Notes: generated by a model not told the origin, from the sequence alone. A stretch of 64,000 nt of DNA from Prostheceraeus crozeri (GCA_907163375.1 CAJQUW010011052.1:62001-126000), one strand, 5' to 3'. Shown: positions 9,119 through 20,782, counted from the first letter of the stretch. Numbers and translations: made by a program.

Positions 9119-10285
9119 TTAGTTATCCTTTGGCAGTCTCGCGCGTTTCCGAATCGAAAATTTGTGGAGATGGCCGCGCATTCGTAGGCTGGCGTCGAGG
9201 CATTTTTTCGTGGGATGACCATTGTAGCATAGGATGGATTCGTCTAAATTCTGGTTTACGAGTACTTCGCCGGCCAAATGATTATCCCGAATAGGGATGT
9301 GAAATTCAAACAAACGATCCTCATTCACACGTTCCCACTCATCCCTCATGCGCTCCAACTTCTCATACGCCTGCCTCTCATCACCCTGCCGAGCCACAGT
9401 CCTCTCCAACTCAACATTCCTCGCTCTCAACACACTCATCTCCTTCATCATCTCCTCAAACTTCGCTTCTGCATCTCTCATTCTTCTCTCCGCAGCACTC
9501 GCCCTCTTCTCACACTCATCATTCTTCTCTTCCAACTCACGCGTCTTATTCTTCAAATCAGTCACACTACGCCTCATTCGAATATTCTCATCCGCTACCT
9601 CCTTCGACTTCAGTTCCTTCTTTTTCAACTCATCCAACTCCTTCACAACTTCATCCTTCACTTTCTTCAAACTCTCATACTTATTCACCAACAAATCATG
9701 CGCCATCTGCTGCGAAACATGCCTCTTCTCTTCATCCTTCAACCACCTCGCCGACTGCACACGAATCCCACCACTCTTCACTTTTGGGGAAGATGAGCTC
9801 TTCGGGGGGTCGGTGATGACAATGTTTGACACCTCCGACGACGAAGAGCTCAACTTCCTCACACACTTCCTCACACGCTCCCTATCTAAATCCACATCAT
9901 CCTCATCATCACTCTCAAGCACTCTCTTTCGCTCAATCTCACCCTCCAACGACGCAACCGCTCTCGCCAACTCATCATTCTCAACAACATTCTCAGCCTT
10001 ACCCTCTCGCTCGATCGCCAACATTCGCTCCCTCTCTTCCACAATCAACTGCGTAAATCTCAAATCAGTCACTAAACCACCACTACAGTCAGCATGCACT
10101 CTGTAAAAACGCGCCTCATCCTCATCACCCTTCAGCACTCTACACTTCACGCACGCAACCCTATTCAAGATAATCATGTGGCCGGTGCCCGCCTTCTTGA
10201 CATGAGCCTTGGCGTCCGCACTGCGATTAACTCGCCCACATGAGCACATTTTAATATGGTATTTGCGGTTCCTGTCATTAGCCAT
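9119..10285 (-). CDS. Zinc-ribbon plus coiled-coil protein, unknown (copy 1)
   Basis: About 388 residues from MANDRNRKYH at 10285, the start conserved in copy 2; an in-frame upstream ATG exists but lies in the candidate leader. The N-terminal 60 residues contain paired cysteines (MCSCGR... VACVKCRVL) that could bind zinc. The rest is charged and heptad-like (ESLKKVKDEVVKELDELKKKE and on), a long coiled coil. The C-terminus (LFEFHIPIRDNH... NGHPTKKCL) looks globular. Highly charged sequence makes the opposite strand look open. Function unknown; a DNA- or scaffold-binding role is conceivable. Confidence 0.65.
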   Translation of the reverse strand: MANDRNRKYHIKMCSCGRVNRSADAKAHVKKAGTGHMIILNRVACVKCRVLKGDEDEARFYRVHADCSGGLVTDLRFTQLIVEERERMLAIEREGKAENVVENDELARAVASLEGEIERKRVLESDDEDDVDLDRERVRKCVRKLSSSSSEVSNIVITDPPKSSSSPKVKSGGIRVQSARWLKDEEKRHVSQQMAHDLLVNKYESLKKVKDEVVKELDELKKKELKSKEVADENIRMRRSVTDLKNKTRELEEKNDECEKRASAAERRMRDAEAKFEEMMKEMSVLRARNVELERTVARQGDERQAYEKLERMRDEWERVNEDRLFEFHIPIRDNHLAGEVLVNQNLDESILCYNGHPTKKCLDASLRMRGHLHKFSIRKRARLPKDN

Positions 10286-10302
10286 GTTAGATTTATCGTT
10301 AG

Positions 10303-10835
10303 CTGTAAGATAATGAAATTTGTATAAGTTTGGAATCATGTAGTACAGTCATATTCCTAAAGAGTGTAGTGAGTGGCACTCGATCCCGTCGACAGCCCGA
10401 AGGCCTTGTACTCATCACTAGGGAAGTGAGAGATCTTCCCCGATACCCGCTCTTTACAGCTGAAGACATCATTGCCACTGCCCCGAAGTGGTAACAGCAA
10501 CGCCGAGTCAAAGGTAGTGATCAGTAGCTGGGATCTAACCCCTCAAAGCTGCCTTAGACATAGTTAAATTTCAAATCTGATAGCATATTTGAACTCAGGA
10601 TACTTGAAAACCTTAGTCTACATGTTAAAACTTTGAAAAAAGTGAAAATTAAGAATTTTTAAAAAATTCCGCATTTTACTACTAATACTACTTTTAAAAA
10701 AATTTATTAGTAGTAAAGACACTATCAAACTCTATCATACAAACTTTGAAGTAAGAAAATACCTTGCCTACTTCAAAAGATAGAGTCCTTTGAAACACCC
10801 GATATCGGGAGCTCAGACCGACGACCGTCGCTTAC
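10303..10835 (-). other. Candidate 5' leader intron of the coiled-coil gene (copy 1)
   Basis: Donor GAG|GTAAGC and acceptor TTATCTTACAG bound about 533 nt on the minus strand just before the start codon at 10285. Both sites are conserved in copy 2 (21129-21691). Confidence 0.55.
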
Positions 10836-10877
10836 CTCGTCTTTCGATGAAGTGATCAGACTTACGTTGTCGGGGGT

Positions 10878-10885
10878 TTATATAT
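10878..10885 (-). promoter_or_regulatory. TATA box of the coiled-coil gene (copy 1)
   Basis: TATATAAA on the minus strand, about 43 nt before the candidate donor of the leader intron. The same box is at 21080-21087 in copy 2. It marks the inner edge of the terminal region. Confidence 0.6.
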
Positions 10886-11117
10886 GCTCGGAAGAAAACT
10901 TAAAATGGCGCTATCTCCGAAAGTATTCATCGTAGCGACATGCAGTTTGTTGCAAACGATTCGTCTCATCATTCTCTATCATATGACACCTGAACCATTC
11001 TCATATGATCACGGGAAGTTGGTCCGTCAGCACATGTCCATGTAACATGCCACAAGTGAAAAAATTCCTAAGTGTGAGAGCTCCAGTGTGGTGAAAATTT
11101 TGAAAAATTTAAAACTT

Positions 11118-11235
11118 CCGAATTTCGACCTGGGACCTTTACCAAAACATTTTTCATCAAATTTCACTGACCTCCCCCCTCGTTCAGAGAAATTTGATGA
11201 AAAATGTTTTGGTGAAGGTCCCAGGTCGAAATTCC
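11118..11235. repeat. Internal hairpin in the terminal region (copy 1)
   Basis: Arms of about 45 bp, each containing CATTTTTCATCAAATTTC or its complement and CGACCTGGGACC, face each other across about 22 bp. A matching hairpin is at about 20738-20848 in copy 2. It joins the inner end of the repeat array to unique sequence. Confidence 0.7.
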
Positions 11236-11249
11236 ACACTTTGGAAAAT

Positions 11250-12660
11250 TTTCAAAATTTTACCCATACAAAGCCACTCTGACACTTAGGATTTTTTCAG
11301 GTGAGCGAGCTCCGACCTGAAATCTTGTAACCACTCTAACTTTTGAATGAAGACAGATAGGAACAAGCCGTTTCTTTCACTGAATTTGTCTCACTCTTAG
11401 CTTTCAAACGAGCTATTGCACGACAAAATCCGTCCACTAGAAGCCAAGATCGAAGCTAGCTGTCCAGAGGGGGGGAGGTCAGTGAAATTTGATGAAAATG
11501 TTTTGGTGACGGTCCCAGGTCGAAATTCCACACTTTGGAAAATTTTCAAAATTTTACCCATACAAAGCCACTCTGACACTTAGGATTTTTTCAGGTGAGC
11601 GAGCTCCGACCTGAAATCTTGTAACCACTCTAACTTTTGAATGAAGACAGATAGGAACAAGCCGTTTCTTTCACTGAATTTGTCTCACTCTTAGCTTTCA
11701 AACGAGCTATTGCACGACAAAATCCGTCCACTAGAAGCCAAGATCGAAGCTAGCTGTCCAGAGGGGGGGAGGTCAGTGAAATTTGATGAAAATGTTTTGG
11801 TGACGGTCCCAGGTCGAAATTCCACACTTTGGAAAATTTTCAAAATTTTACCCATACAAAGTCACTCTGACACTTAGGATTTTTTCAGGTGAGCGAGCTC
11901 CGACCTAAAATCTTGTAACCGCTCTAACTTTTGAACGAAGACAGATATGAACAAGCCGATTCTTTCACTGAATTTGTCTCACTCTTAGCTTTCAAACGAG
12001 CTATTGCACGACAAAATCCGTCCACTAGAAGCCAAGATCGAAGCTAGCTGTCCAGAGGGGGGGGAGGTCAGTGAAATTTGATGAAAAATGTTTTGGTGAC
12101 GGTCCCAGGTCGAAATTCCACACTTTGGAAAATTTTCAAAATTTTACCCATACAAAGTCACTCTGACACTTAGGATTTTTTCAGGTGAGCGAGCTCCGAC
12201 CTAAAATCTTGTAACCGCTCTAACTTTTGAACGAAGACAGATAGGAACAAGCCGTTTCTTTCACTGAATTTGTCTCACTCTTAGCTTTCAAACGAGCTAT
12301 TGCACGACAAAATCCGTCCACTAGAAGCCAAGATCGAAGCAAGCTGTCCAGAGGGGGGGGGAGGTCAGTGAAATTTGATGAAAATGTTTTGGTGACGGTC
12401 CCAGGTCGAAATTCCACACTTTGGAAAATTTTCAAAATTTTACCCATACAAAGCCACTCTGACACTTAGGATTTTTTCAGGTGAGCGAGCTCCGACCTAA
12501 AATCTTGTAACCGCTCTAACTTTTGAACGAAGACAGATATGAACAAGCCGATTCTTTCACTGAATTTGTCTCACTCTTAGCTTTCAAACGAGCTATTGCA
12601 CGACAAAATCCGTCCACTGGAAGCCAAAATCGAAGCAAGCTGTCCAGAGGGGGGGACGTC
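11250..12660. repeat. Tandem array of about 295-bp units in the copy 1 terminus
   Basis: The marker ATTTTTTCAGGTGAGCGAGC occurs at 11291, 11585, 11879, 12175 and 12471, so the period is 294-296 bp and there are nearly five units. Each unit has a G-run (GAGGGGGGGAGGTCAGTG), the hairpin arm and TTGTAACC.CTCTAACTTTTGAA. Short open frames here on the minus strand are repeats, not genes. Copy 2 has only one to two such units at each end. Confidence 0.9.
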
Positions 12661-13196
12661 AGCCGAAAATTTTTTCTCTCCGATTGACTTGAAACTCACC
12701 ATAGCGATGCAGAATTTCACGCTGAATCCGAATCTGGCCTCCGTTTTCTCATCCGATGCTTCGTTTGGGCGCTACACACCAAAACGTCCCAAATTCTAAC
12801 TCTGTCGTTTTTCGAAAAATGTTGAAAATTTTTTCTCACCGATTGCCTTGAAACTCACCATACCGATGCAGAATTTCACGCTGAATACGAATCCGACCTC
12901 CGTTTTCTCATCCGACCACTCCTTCCACTCGAAACAACCCATTTTACAACCCAACATTCAGCAGATTGCACCAAAAACATCACACACTATAGCCTCAAGA
13001 CTAATCCTGGCGGTCGCCTAAGTCCACCACGACCGACACTCTATCGTTCCAGGGGGCGGGGACGTCAGCGAACAGTTTGTGAACCCACCTGGTCGGCACA
13101 CCACGACAGACTACAACCTCTGCCGTTCCAGAGGGGGGGGACGTCAGCGATGGCGGCCATCTTGCGCTATCTGGTGTTCGCCGTTTTCTTACTACT
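12661..13196. repeat. Outer part of the copy 1 terminal repeat
   Basis: Begins with two direct repeats of about 160 bp spacing (marker GATGCAGAATTTCACGCTGAAT) and continues with G-runs next to GACGTCAGC and the segment GGCGGCCATCTTGCGCTATC. It ends at TTACTACT, position 13196. The outermost bases match the termini of copy 2. Confidence 0.8.
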
Positions 13197-13201
13197 GAGC
13201 T

Positions 13202-13632
13202 GGATTAATCAATCATTTGATCAATCAAAAAAAATCACTTCACTTTTTGAGGCTAATCATAATCACGCAATTGAAATTTAGTTCAATCATTAATATCAGT
13301 CATAATCAAGATTTTGAAAATTTAATCAATCATTAATCATAATCAAAATCATGTTAATCAATCAGCAAATTTGATTAAATTTAATTTTAGTCATCCAAAC
13401 ATCAGCTGAGATGAGAACTCGGCCGCCAATGGCAGAGTGACAGCTTGACTATGGTACTTACACATACGTTAGGACGGAAAGTACCATCTTAAGCACCTTA
13501 ATCAATCATGATCATAATCAAGCCTATGGCCGCCTTAATCATAATCACATTCTTCAACACTTCAATCAATCATAATCATAATCAACCTTTCGAACATTTA
13601 AATCATAATCAACATTTTTTAATATTAGCTAA
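13202..13632. repeat. Degenerate TAATCA-rich tract
   Basis: Many imperfect copies of AATCAATCATAATCA spread over about 430 bp, immediately outside the copy 1 terminus, with a more complex insert at about 13400-13500. It has the look of an old expanded microsatellite. No gene is seen from here to 14734. Confidence 0.75.
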
Positions 13633-14734
13633 TCGTTCCAGCTCTAATTCAGAGCAGACTTCATAATTAACATGTTTCTACAAGAACGGAAAATAAGGAA
13701 TAAGGTAGAATACACATTAACACATTGAGTTTTCGAGTATTCTTCAGAATGTGAAATTATTGTGAATTATGATATCTTATGCTGACTGAAACATCTCAAA
13801 CACTCATGATTTTACGAAACACTCATTTCCAGTGCTGTCAGTTTTCAAAGATCACATAAAAAGGAAATGAAATTAAGACCTGACCACATTTTCGTATAAA
13901 TTGTATTATTTCCGTTTGAATGGTTTTAATTCATGAATAATCTATTCAATATCTGAGGCAAGAAAAACCCATCAAATAAGAGATAGAAATATGTCCACAT
14001 TAACACTTAGTCAAATTGTCATTGTCACTATGCGGTAGTTGGCAAGACGGCTGTCAAAAACTGCGTTTTAATTGTGCAATTGACAGCAACTAGGCCTACA
14101 TCAGCAGAAAACAGGTTTAATCCACAGGAATACGGATGCCTAATTTCACGTCAATTTGCAATTGAAACATTATAGATTTCAACCTTATTCTAGAAAACTT
14201 GAATAATTGAGGAATATTGATCAAACAATTTTCGTGATTTTACCTCTGATATTCCAATTTTATGACTGCAATAACGAGGCAACGGTATTCGCTATACTGT
14301 ATGTTCGACTCGACATGTCGGTGCGTATCGAGTTTCTACGTAGCTGTGACGTGAAGAATTCCGCATAGAGAATCAGCTGAGACAAGGTATCATGGGTTTT
14401 GGGTCGACCTTCGGTCATTGATACAAAACTTATAGTTATTCTTTTAATACTACATTCAAATATTGATTAAGTCATGGATTTTGATGTTTTTCATTTTTCC
14501 TTGTGTGGAATACATATATTCACGTGCAAGCAAACTTTTGATTGCCGATCAGAACTCCGCATATTTCAACTGACATGTAGAAGATCTTGCGTCATATTGG
14601 CCACACGTGTTTCATGTTGGGTCTGATAGGCTAATTAACACAGTGCCGTGAGAGCTTGTGAATATTATTGTTTTCTTTTATATTTTACTGCAGTTGTGCA
14701 TTTTATATTTTTATCTTTGCTGTTACAAGATTTC
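13633..14734. other. Spacer without recognisable genes
   Basis: AT-rich sequence with stops in all frames. I see no conserved protein, RNA gene or repeat in it. Confidence 0.5.
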
Positions 14735-16069
14735 TAGGGTAGAGTGGGGTAAGACTTAAGCGAGATTCGACTGTTCAGGAACTATTGCGCTTCTTTCTGC
14801 CAGATCTAGCCATTATTAATTATTTCAGTGTATGCACTAGTTACATGACAAGGAATACAGCTAGATATTCGGAGAAGATCCTATATTTTTCAACTTTCAA
14901 AAAGTACCATAAGGGGGTCTTACCCCCTATAGGTGGTAAGACGCCCCACCCTGGGCGCAACCCACTCCCAACTTTTAAAATTATGAAATCTCTTAAGGAA
15001 AGCTTGTCTATTCGACCAATGTGATGTGAACATCTGGTAAAACCAAAGCAACTTGTCTTCCAGCTATTTATTCTATAACATACAGTGGCCTATAGAACAA
15101 GATTAGGCCGAAACACTGGACTTATCAGTAAAAAACATTTCACAAATATAACTTGGCAGATTGCCGGCAGCACATTCCTCATGCGCCCACTGACTGCATT
15201 GTATACACCAACTGTATCCACTTTTCATGTGGTCAGCTATTCGAATACATTTCGTTGCATGCAATGCATCCGAATTCTGGATCGTCTCTTGGGACTGACT
15301 TGGTCTTCTTCACTGTACGAAGACCTAGTAGCAGACGGTATAGAGCTACTTTCTCTTTAGCCTGTAGGTGCTGCTTATTTGGAGATGACATGAGGTTTTG
15401 TGCCCTTTCAGCTCTGCGCTTTCTTGGACGCTATGGTTCTAGTTTTCATAGCTGATGTCTACGCGCATGATGCTTGTGATTGCATACCCAACTCGCGCGA
15501 TCATAGAGCAACTGCACTGATTAACTGGTTAATCAGTGCGCATAGACAACAAACAAAAAAGTCGTGAGTTTGACTTGAAATTAATGCCAGTAAATTCAGA
15601 ATATATGAATTAATGCCGTTGACAACGAAGGCGTTAAAACGCATTATGGGGGCAAAATGCCTGGGGGACGTCTTACCACGCCATGCAGGGGGGCGTCTTA
15701 CCCCCATCTGTATCTTTTTTCTTCAATCTGTTTTCGAATGAAAACGCTAAAGTGAATCAAGCAGCTGTTTAAATCATATCTAGTGATGCGTTAACTTAAA
15801 TTTCCTGCATTAAAAATATCAAAATGATGTCTGATTGCTTCATAATACTTCATTTAACTTCAAAATAAATTACATCAAAAGCATCGAAAATGGGAAAAGC
15901 AACATATTTTCTAAACTAATGATGAAAATTCAATGATTTTTGGGTTCCAACCCATTTTTCTATGAGTATTAACCCTGAGAGGGGTCAAATATCCTGCATC
16001 ATTATAGAGTTCTGAGAAATCGATGGGGGCGTCACACCCCGAGGGAGCGTTTTACCCCACTCTACCCTA
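14735..16069. mobile_element. Non-autonomous inverted-repeat DNA transposon
   Basis: Ends are TAGGGTAGAGTGGGGTAAGAC and, inverted, a near match finishing CCCCACTCTACCCTA, giving terminal repeats of about 21 bp. Inside are further copies of the motif GGTAAGACGCCCC in both orientations (about 14920, 15660, 15700, 16025). The 1.3 kb body has no open transposase. Short open frames at 15085-15455 resemble nothing. A clean target duplication is not evident, so the superfamily is unassigned. Confidence 0.7.
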
Positions 16070-19000
16070 CTTCTTCGATAAGGTGCTTCAATAGCAGTTA
16101 TGTAGCTACTCAAGAATAAAAAAACTAATTTCTGTAATAATTTGCAGTGCGCAACTTCTGAGTAGTTTTTTTGCACGATTGTATTTGCAGGAGGTCGTTG
16201 ACGCATGGAATTAAAAAAAGCTGTTTTCTGCTCAAAAGCCGTAGATTGTCAGTACATTATCTGTAGCTTGATGCGTACATATTCCATCAGATTCCGCATC
16301 CACTCCAAATGCGTAGCCTGTAGCTTAGGCTGCCTCATCTACCGCATCAGTTTATAGTCCGCGATCTTTTTATATCTTTTTCAACATGAATATCCTTTAT
16401 TGTTTCCTTCGAAGGTGGATGTTATGCTGCCGCAAGATAATTTTTCGGTTCTTCATGCCCGTCATGTCCTAGTGATATCCTGTCCTCTGCGGATAAAATC
16501 TGATCGCAACTGGTAGTAGAAGGGCATCCTGCAGACTTTCGCCAGATACCCAAATGCCCTTCATGCTCCGCAAGAAACTGTTGCCATGATGGTAATACAC
16601 ACCTGTCAAGGTCTGTAAGACCGAATACGGGCACGTGCTCTTATTTTTGATAAATTTGGCTTGTGACTTTATAGAAATGATAATTAAAGTTATACAGTGT
16701 TTACCTGTTCTGTAATTACGAGTTTATTACTCGTATTATTCGTGTTACAATCCTCAAAAGAATCTCAAGTAATTTATCTCTCAAGATTAATTATTAAATT
16801 AGTTATCAAATTAATTATCTCTAATCAACAATGTCAAGATTGATAAAACGATCATTTGTTTTGCGTTGTCGCTCTTAAATGTAAAATATAATGTTGAGCA
16901 AAATAATATCTATTTTTATATTACACATACCTATAAAGCAATAATGCATAAAATCGAGTAAATTCAATATTTCAGTTGACTTTGCTCCGACGCATTGTAC
17001 TCCCTCTTCTTCAACCAGCCTGTAATTGTCTGTCTGCATACATTGTTTGCAATTTCTAATCTGTAAATCTTAGAATCTTGTAATTGCAGTTTTATTCGTC
17101 GTGTTATGACCCCAAAAAGTAAAGTAAAACTTCGCTATCCAAATAATCATCGATAATTCATGAATAAATGCCACACATCACAGCTGACATACTGTGCTAC
17201 ACTAACAGCTATGAATAGCGCTGTAGTTGTGTCTCTCCCAAATCAGGAGATGAATAACTCTGGAAGATTGATAATCTCGCTAATTTTATAGCTTACACTC
17301 AACGATATTGGTATTATTGATATGATATTGGATTATCGCGCATAAAGACAATATATTAAATTCGATAATTCGACATCATCACTTGTTGGTGCGGGTGAAA
17401 GTTATTGAAATGCAGGTGTGCGTAAGAAACCCTGCTTGCGGGTGCCGGGTGTCACCCGCAAAATTTAGTTCACTTGACATGCATGACCGGCATGGCATTA
17501 ATCATCCACTGAGGCTTATCCTGATGGAATCTGTTGCAAAAAAACACGTATTTTTTAAAAATATTTTATTTATAAGACTGGTCCTCGTAGATGCAAGACG
17601 CATGACCAACAAAACATTATGCTCTATGTTGTCAACAAATGTATAACTCAAGAAGACGCAAACTGAAGCAGCGGACAAAATACCAAAATTTTCTTTTGCA
17701 GTGACTGGCTGGAAAAAAGTGATGAAAAACTACCTAACAATTCAAGAGACTGAGAGATCACAAATAATTCAGACAAAGACAGAAGAAATAAGCAATATTG
17801 CATGCATATGTTCTTGAAACCCATAAAAATCGTAAAAGACACAATCCAATTCTTGAAGTCATTTCTCCGTCCAGAGTTGCCCGTTGGCTGTTGTGTTCTG
17901 AAGCGCTCTTGATAATGATCCTGAGAAGGTGTAGGCGAAGTTTGGATGAGATTAAGTCAATATTAACAAAGTTTTGGCCCTCGGTGTAAAGTGATGTTGC
18001 GAAAAAAATGTTCTGTAAAATTGGTGAAAACATGTGATAATTGCTTGAGGTGTATCTCCGTCCAGAGTTGACCGTTGGCTGTTGTGTTCTGAAGCGCTCT
18101 TGATAATGATCCTGAGAAGATGTGGGCCGACTTTTGTGGAGAGATACTCGATGATCTGAAAGTTATGGCTATCGGTGGATTTATTTAATCAACTTTTTTT
18201 CATTATTATATTTCTCCTAGGAGTCAGCTGTTAATGTTGATGTCAGTGTGCTGTTGAGGGTTGTTTAGCACGCTCTTTCCATTTATATCGGTTATTTGAC
18301 CTGAAAATGCCTCCTTATGTGATATTTTGGGGTTCGGTGTATTTTAGTAATTTTCATTTTGGCCCTCGGTGTGTTTTAGTAATAGCCCGTGCGGCTTGTG
18401 AACAGTCTCACAGAAGTGACTGTCTGTCTGCTTCCTTAGTTAATAAAGCAATCAGACAGTGACTAGGCATGACGTCACAACAGTGAAAACGTAGAGTGAT
18501 TTGTGTGGGAACATCTCGCTCAATTATCATGAAGATAGTGGAATTCCCTGCAACTGGTTAACTCAATGTATGAACACAGATATCGGTAAAATAAGAGCAT
18601 GACGGGCTGTTTTAGGACAAGCGCAAGAGTCACGTGCGTCCACCAAGCGGAGTTGATCTTCACTGGCAGATGAAACGTTAAAGAACCATGTAAAGCACAA
18701 AATTGTTGCTAAAATAGCGAGCAAATATTCCTTTCTTCTCATTCCAGGAAATATTTGTATGAGATGCACCTTCAATATGTAGACAAACAATATCTGAGAG
18801 CCAAATGACACAATTTCTCCACCGTTTCATTTATAAAGCCATGCCATTCAGAAATGATACGCTCAACATCAAAATTGATGTGAAAAATGAATAAAGCAGT
18901 AAATTTTATGTAGGAATCATTAGAAAACTGAAGTTGACACCAAATATTCTAGCCACAGCGGCTTCTTGAAATTGATGAATATAAATATCTGAAAATTATT

Positions 19001-19079
19001 TTGGCGAAAAAAGATGGCGGATTTGTCGCCACTAAAAATACATTAGAGTAATGGGGAGTTTCCACAGTTGATATATTTA
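16070..19079. other. Spacer, mostly without recognisable genes
   Basis: A 213-bp open frame on the minus strand at 16422-16634 has more even base composition than its surroundings but matches no family I know. The only clear structure is the direct repeat at 17867-18124. A match to the TATTTTAGTAAT motif occurs twice near 18340-18380. Confidence 0.4.
17867..18124. repeat. Pair of 70-bp direct repeats, 189 bp apart
   Basis: The segment containing CCGTTGGCTGTTGTGTTCTG and GAAGCGCTCTTGATAATGAT occurs at about 17867-17936 and 18056-18124 with only a few differences. The first copy reads openly on both strands. It may be a remnant of a mobile element; the family is not recognised. Confidence 0.7.
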
Positions 19080-19530
19080 AACACTTTGGAACCGAGGTTC
19101 TAAATTATGAAGAAGACATTTCAAAAACCAACAAAGGAGGACTACGTGACCATCACTTGGAACCAAAATGTTTCAATATTTATCCTGCTAAAGTAGAAGG
19201 AAGATGTCTAATACAACGTTTTAAGAAATTTTCACATTTGCCACCTAGCAATGATACGAGTGGGGCATTTTTTTACAAGCCCACCCAAAATTTTCGGAGA
19301 AGGTCTGGTACCTCAACTCTCCTATTGGTCATAACACATTAAAAGCAATGATAAAAAATTTGATGGATGCAGCAGGGGAGGATTTTGATCACTACAGTAA
19401 CCATTCAAGACGTCGAAGCGCATTTTGAAGAATAATTGAAGCTACTGGAAGCAAGGAAATTGCAAAGAAAATTACAGACCATCGATCTGATTGCATAAAT
19501 GGGTATAACGTGATTCCTGAAAACCTATGA
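19080..19530 (+). pseudogene. Crypton-type tyrosine recombinase remnant (DUF3504-like)
   Basis: Degraded coding sequence with pieces typical of Crypton-derived recombinases: GGLRDHHLEPKCF-like text near 19137, FFYKPTQNFRR near 19270, PIGHNTLKAMIKNLMDAAG near 19325, then YSNHSRRRS (the catalytic H-x-x-R region) near 19395 and EATGSKEIAKKITDHRSDCI near 19440. It contains several stops and frame changes over 450 bp, so it is dead. Related in kind to 43401-44673 but not a copy of it. Confidence 0.55.
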
Positions 19531-20024
19531 AAATGACATCGGAAATATTGACAATTTCGACCACAACAAACATTCAAATTACAGAAGTTAATGAAAATGA
19601 ACTTGAAATTTCCACTCCAAATAACAAAGTGATCGATGTTGAGATCGACGGTGAGAAAAACAAAATCATGATATCGTGTAGGCCTTCTTGACTTTCTCAT
19701 TTTTTCACTTAATATGTTTTTCTTCCTTTTTGTGTTACCATAGTACTGTTCATAGAAATTTTCTTATTAGCTATGTTGAGTTATAAATACATTTATTTTT
19801 CACCGTGCGTATAATGTAGATATCCTGTCACTTTATTTTACCTGTAAAGTAGATTACTGCACGGGCGTGCAGTAATATTTTCATTATTGCACTGGTTCAA
19901 TTATAGATTTATATATAGATATATGCGATTGAATTATATAAAACCCGCTTATTATTGTAACTCATCAAACACCATAGAATTAGATTAGTCATAATGGTCA
20001 TGATATCGATGAAAGATAAAATTA
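19531..20024. other. AT-rich spacer before copy 2
   Basis: No gene seen. A short palindrome (11-bp arms, ATTACTGCACG) lies at 19853-19876. Confidence 0.45.
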
Positions 20025-20030
20025 CCTACA
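20025..20030. repeat. Left target-site duplication of copy 2 (CCTACA)
   Basis: CCTACA immediately before the AGTAGTAAG terminus, identical to 42208-42213 after the other terminus. Six base pairs is the known Polinton duplication length. Confidence 0.85.
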
Positions 20031-20782
20031 AGTAGTAAGTAAAACTCCACTTCTGGATAGCGCAAGATGGCCGCCGTCGAAAAAGTCGCTGACGTCCCCC
20101 CCCCTCCTGTCCGTCGAGTCGGTCGTGGTGTGCCGCCGTGTTGCTTCGTATCTGACGTCCCCCCCCCTCCTGTCCGTCGAGTCGGTCGTGGTGTGCCGCC
20201 GTGTTGCTTCGTGTCTGACGTCCCGTCCCCCCCCCTCTGGCCGTCCGTCGTAGCGCGAGGTGATGTGCTCTCCAGGTTGGCGTGGTGTGCCCTCCAGGTT
20301 GGCGTGATGTGCTCTCCAGGTTGGCGTGGTGTGCCGGCCATGTTGGGAAGGTGGACTGTCGTAGCTCACCTGAAAAAATCCTAAGTGTCAGAGTGGCTTT
20401 GTATGGGTAAAATTTTGAAAATTTTCCAAAGTGTGGAATTTCGACCTGGGACCGTCACCAAAACATTTTTCATCAAATTTCAATGAACCCCCCCCCCCGA
20501 GAGCAATCTTCTAACTTTGGTTCTAGAGAACGGATTTTATTCGTTCGAGTTGCATTGGAAAGAGGAGAAAAAACTGCTCGACAACATTTTTTGTTGCGAG
20601 TCAATCGGACCAGCCGTTCAAAAGTTGGAGCGGTTACAAGATTTTAGGTCGGAGCTCGCTCACCTGAAAAAATCCTAAGTGTCAGAGTGACTTTGTATGG
20701 GTAAAATTTTGAAAATTTTCCAAAGTGTGGAATTTCGACCTGGGACCGTCACCAAAACATTTTTCATCAAATTTCTCTGAAC
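20031..20782 (+). repeat. Left terminal inverted repeat of copy 2
   Basis: About 750 bp, matched by 41507-42207 in inverse. It contains three 63-bp units starting GACGTC followed by a C-run (20091, 20154, 20217), a block of CTCCAGGTTGGCGTG repeats, and one to two units of the array expanded in copy 1. The open frames here come from the repeats and are not genes. Confidence 0.9.

Larger units (their letters stand above)
1..13196 (+). mobile_element. Polinton/Maverick copy 1, partial (right-hand part)
   Basis: This matches, in reverse complement, the first 12 kb of the complete element at 20031-42207: the same genes in the same order, with near-identical proteins. The visible end at 13196 reads TTACTACT, the complement of the AGTAGTAA terminus of copy 2. 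The other end, with capsid, integrase, ATPase and protease genes, would lie left of the window, so the target duplication cannot be tested. It is longer than the matching part of copy 2 mainly because of a tandem array near its terminus (11250-12660). Several genes are broken, but the main polymerase body is open. Likely young, judged from similarity to copy 2. Confidence 0.9.

Noticed and set aside
9278-10106. Long open frames on the plus strand opposite the coiled-coil gene
   Set aside because: The Glu/Lys/Arg-rich coding strand leaves its complement open by composition. The complement text (Ser/Leu/Phe- or His/Pro-rich) has no family resemblance. The same holds at 21889-22753 in copy 2.
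11397-12465. Repeated 60-80-codon minus-strand frames starting MSEWLCMGKILKIFQ
   Set aside because: One per unit of the 295-bp array; explained by the repeat.
15085-15455. Open frames of 91-100 codons inside the inverted-repeat transposon
   Set aside because: Two overlapping frames without conserved motifs; no resemblance to a transposase.
16422-16634. 70-codon minus-strand frame with balanced composition
   Set aside because: Noted as possible old exon, but no motif, partner exon or homologue is recognised.
20067-20384. Open frames of 105-118 codons at the left terminus of copy 2, and the like at 41843-42296
   Set aside because: They arise from the 63-bp GACGTC/C-run units and have the same periodicity; they are terminal repeats, not genes.
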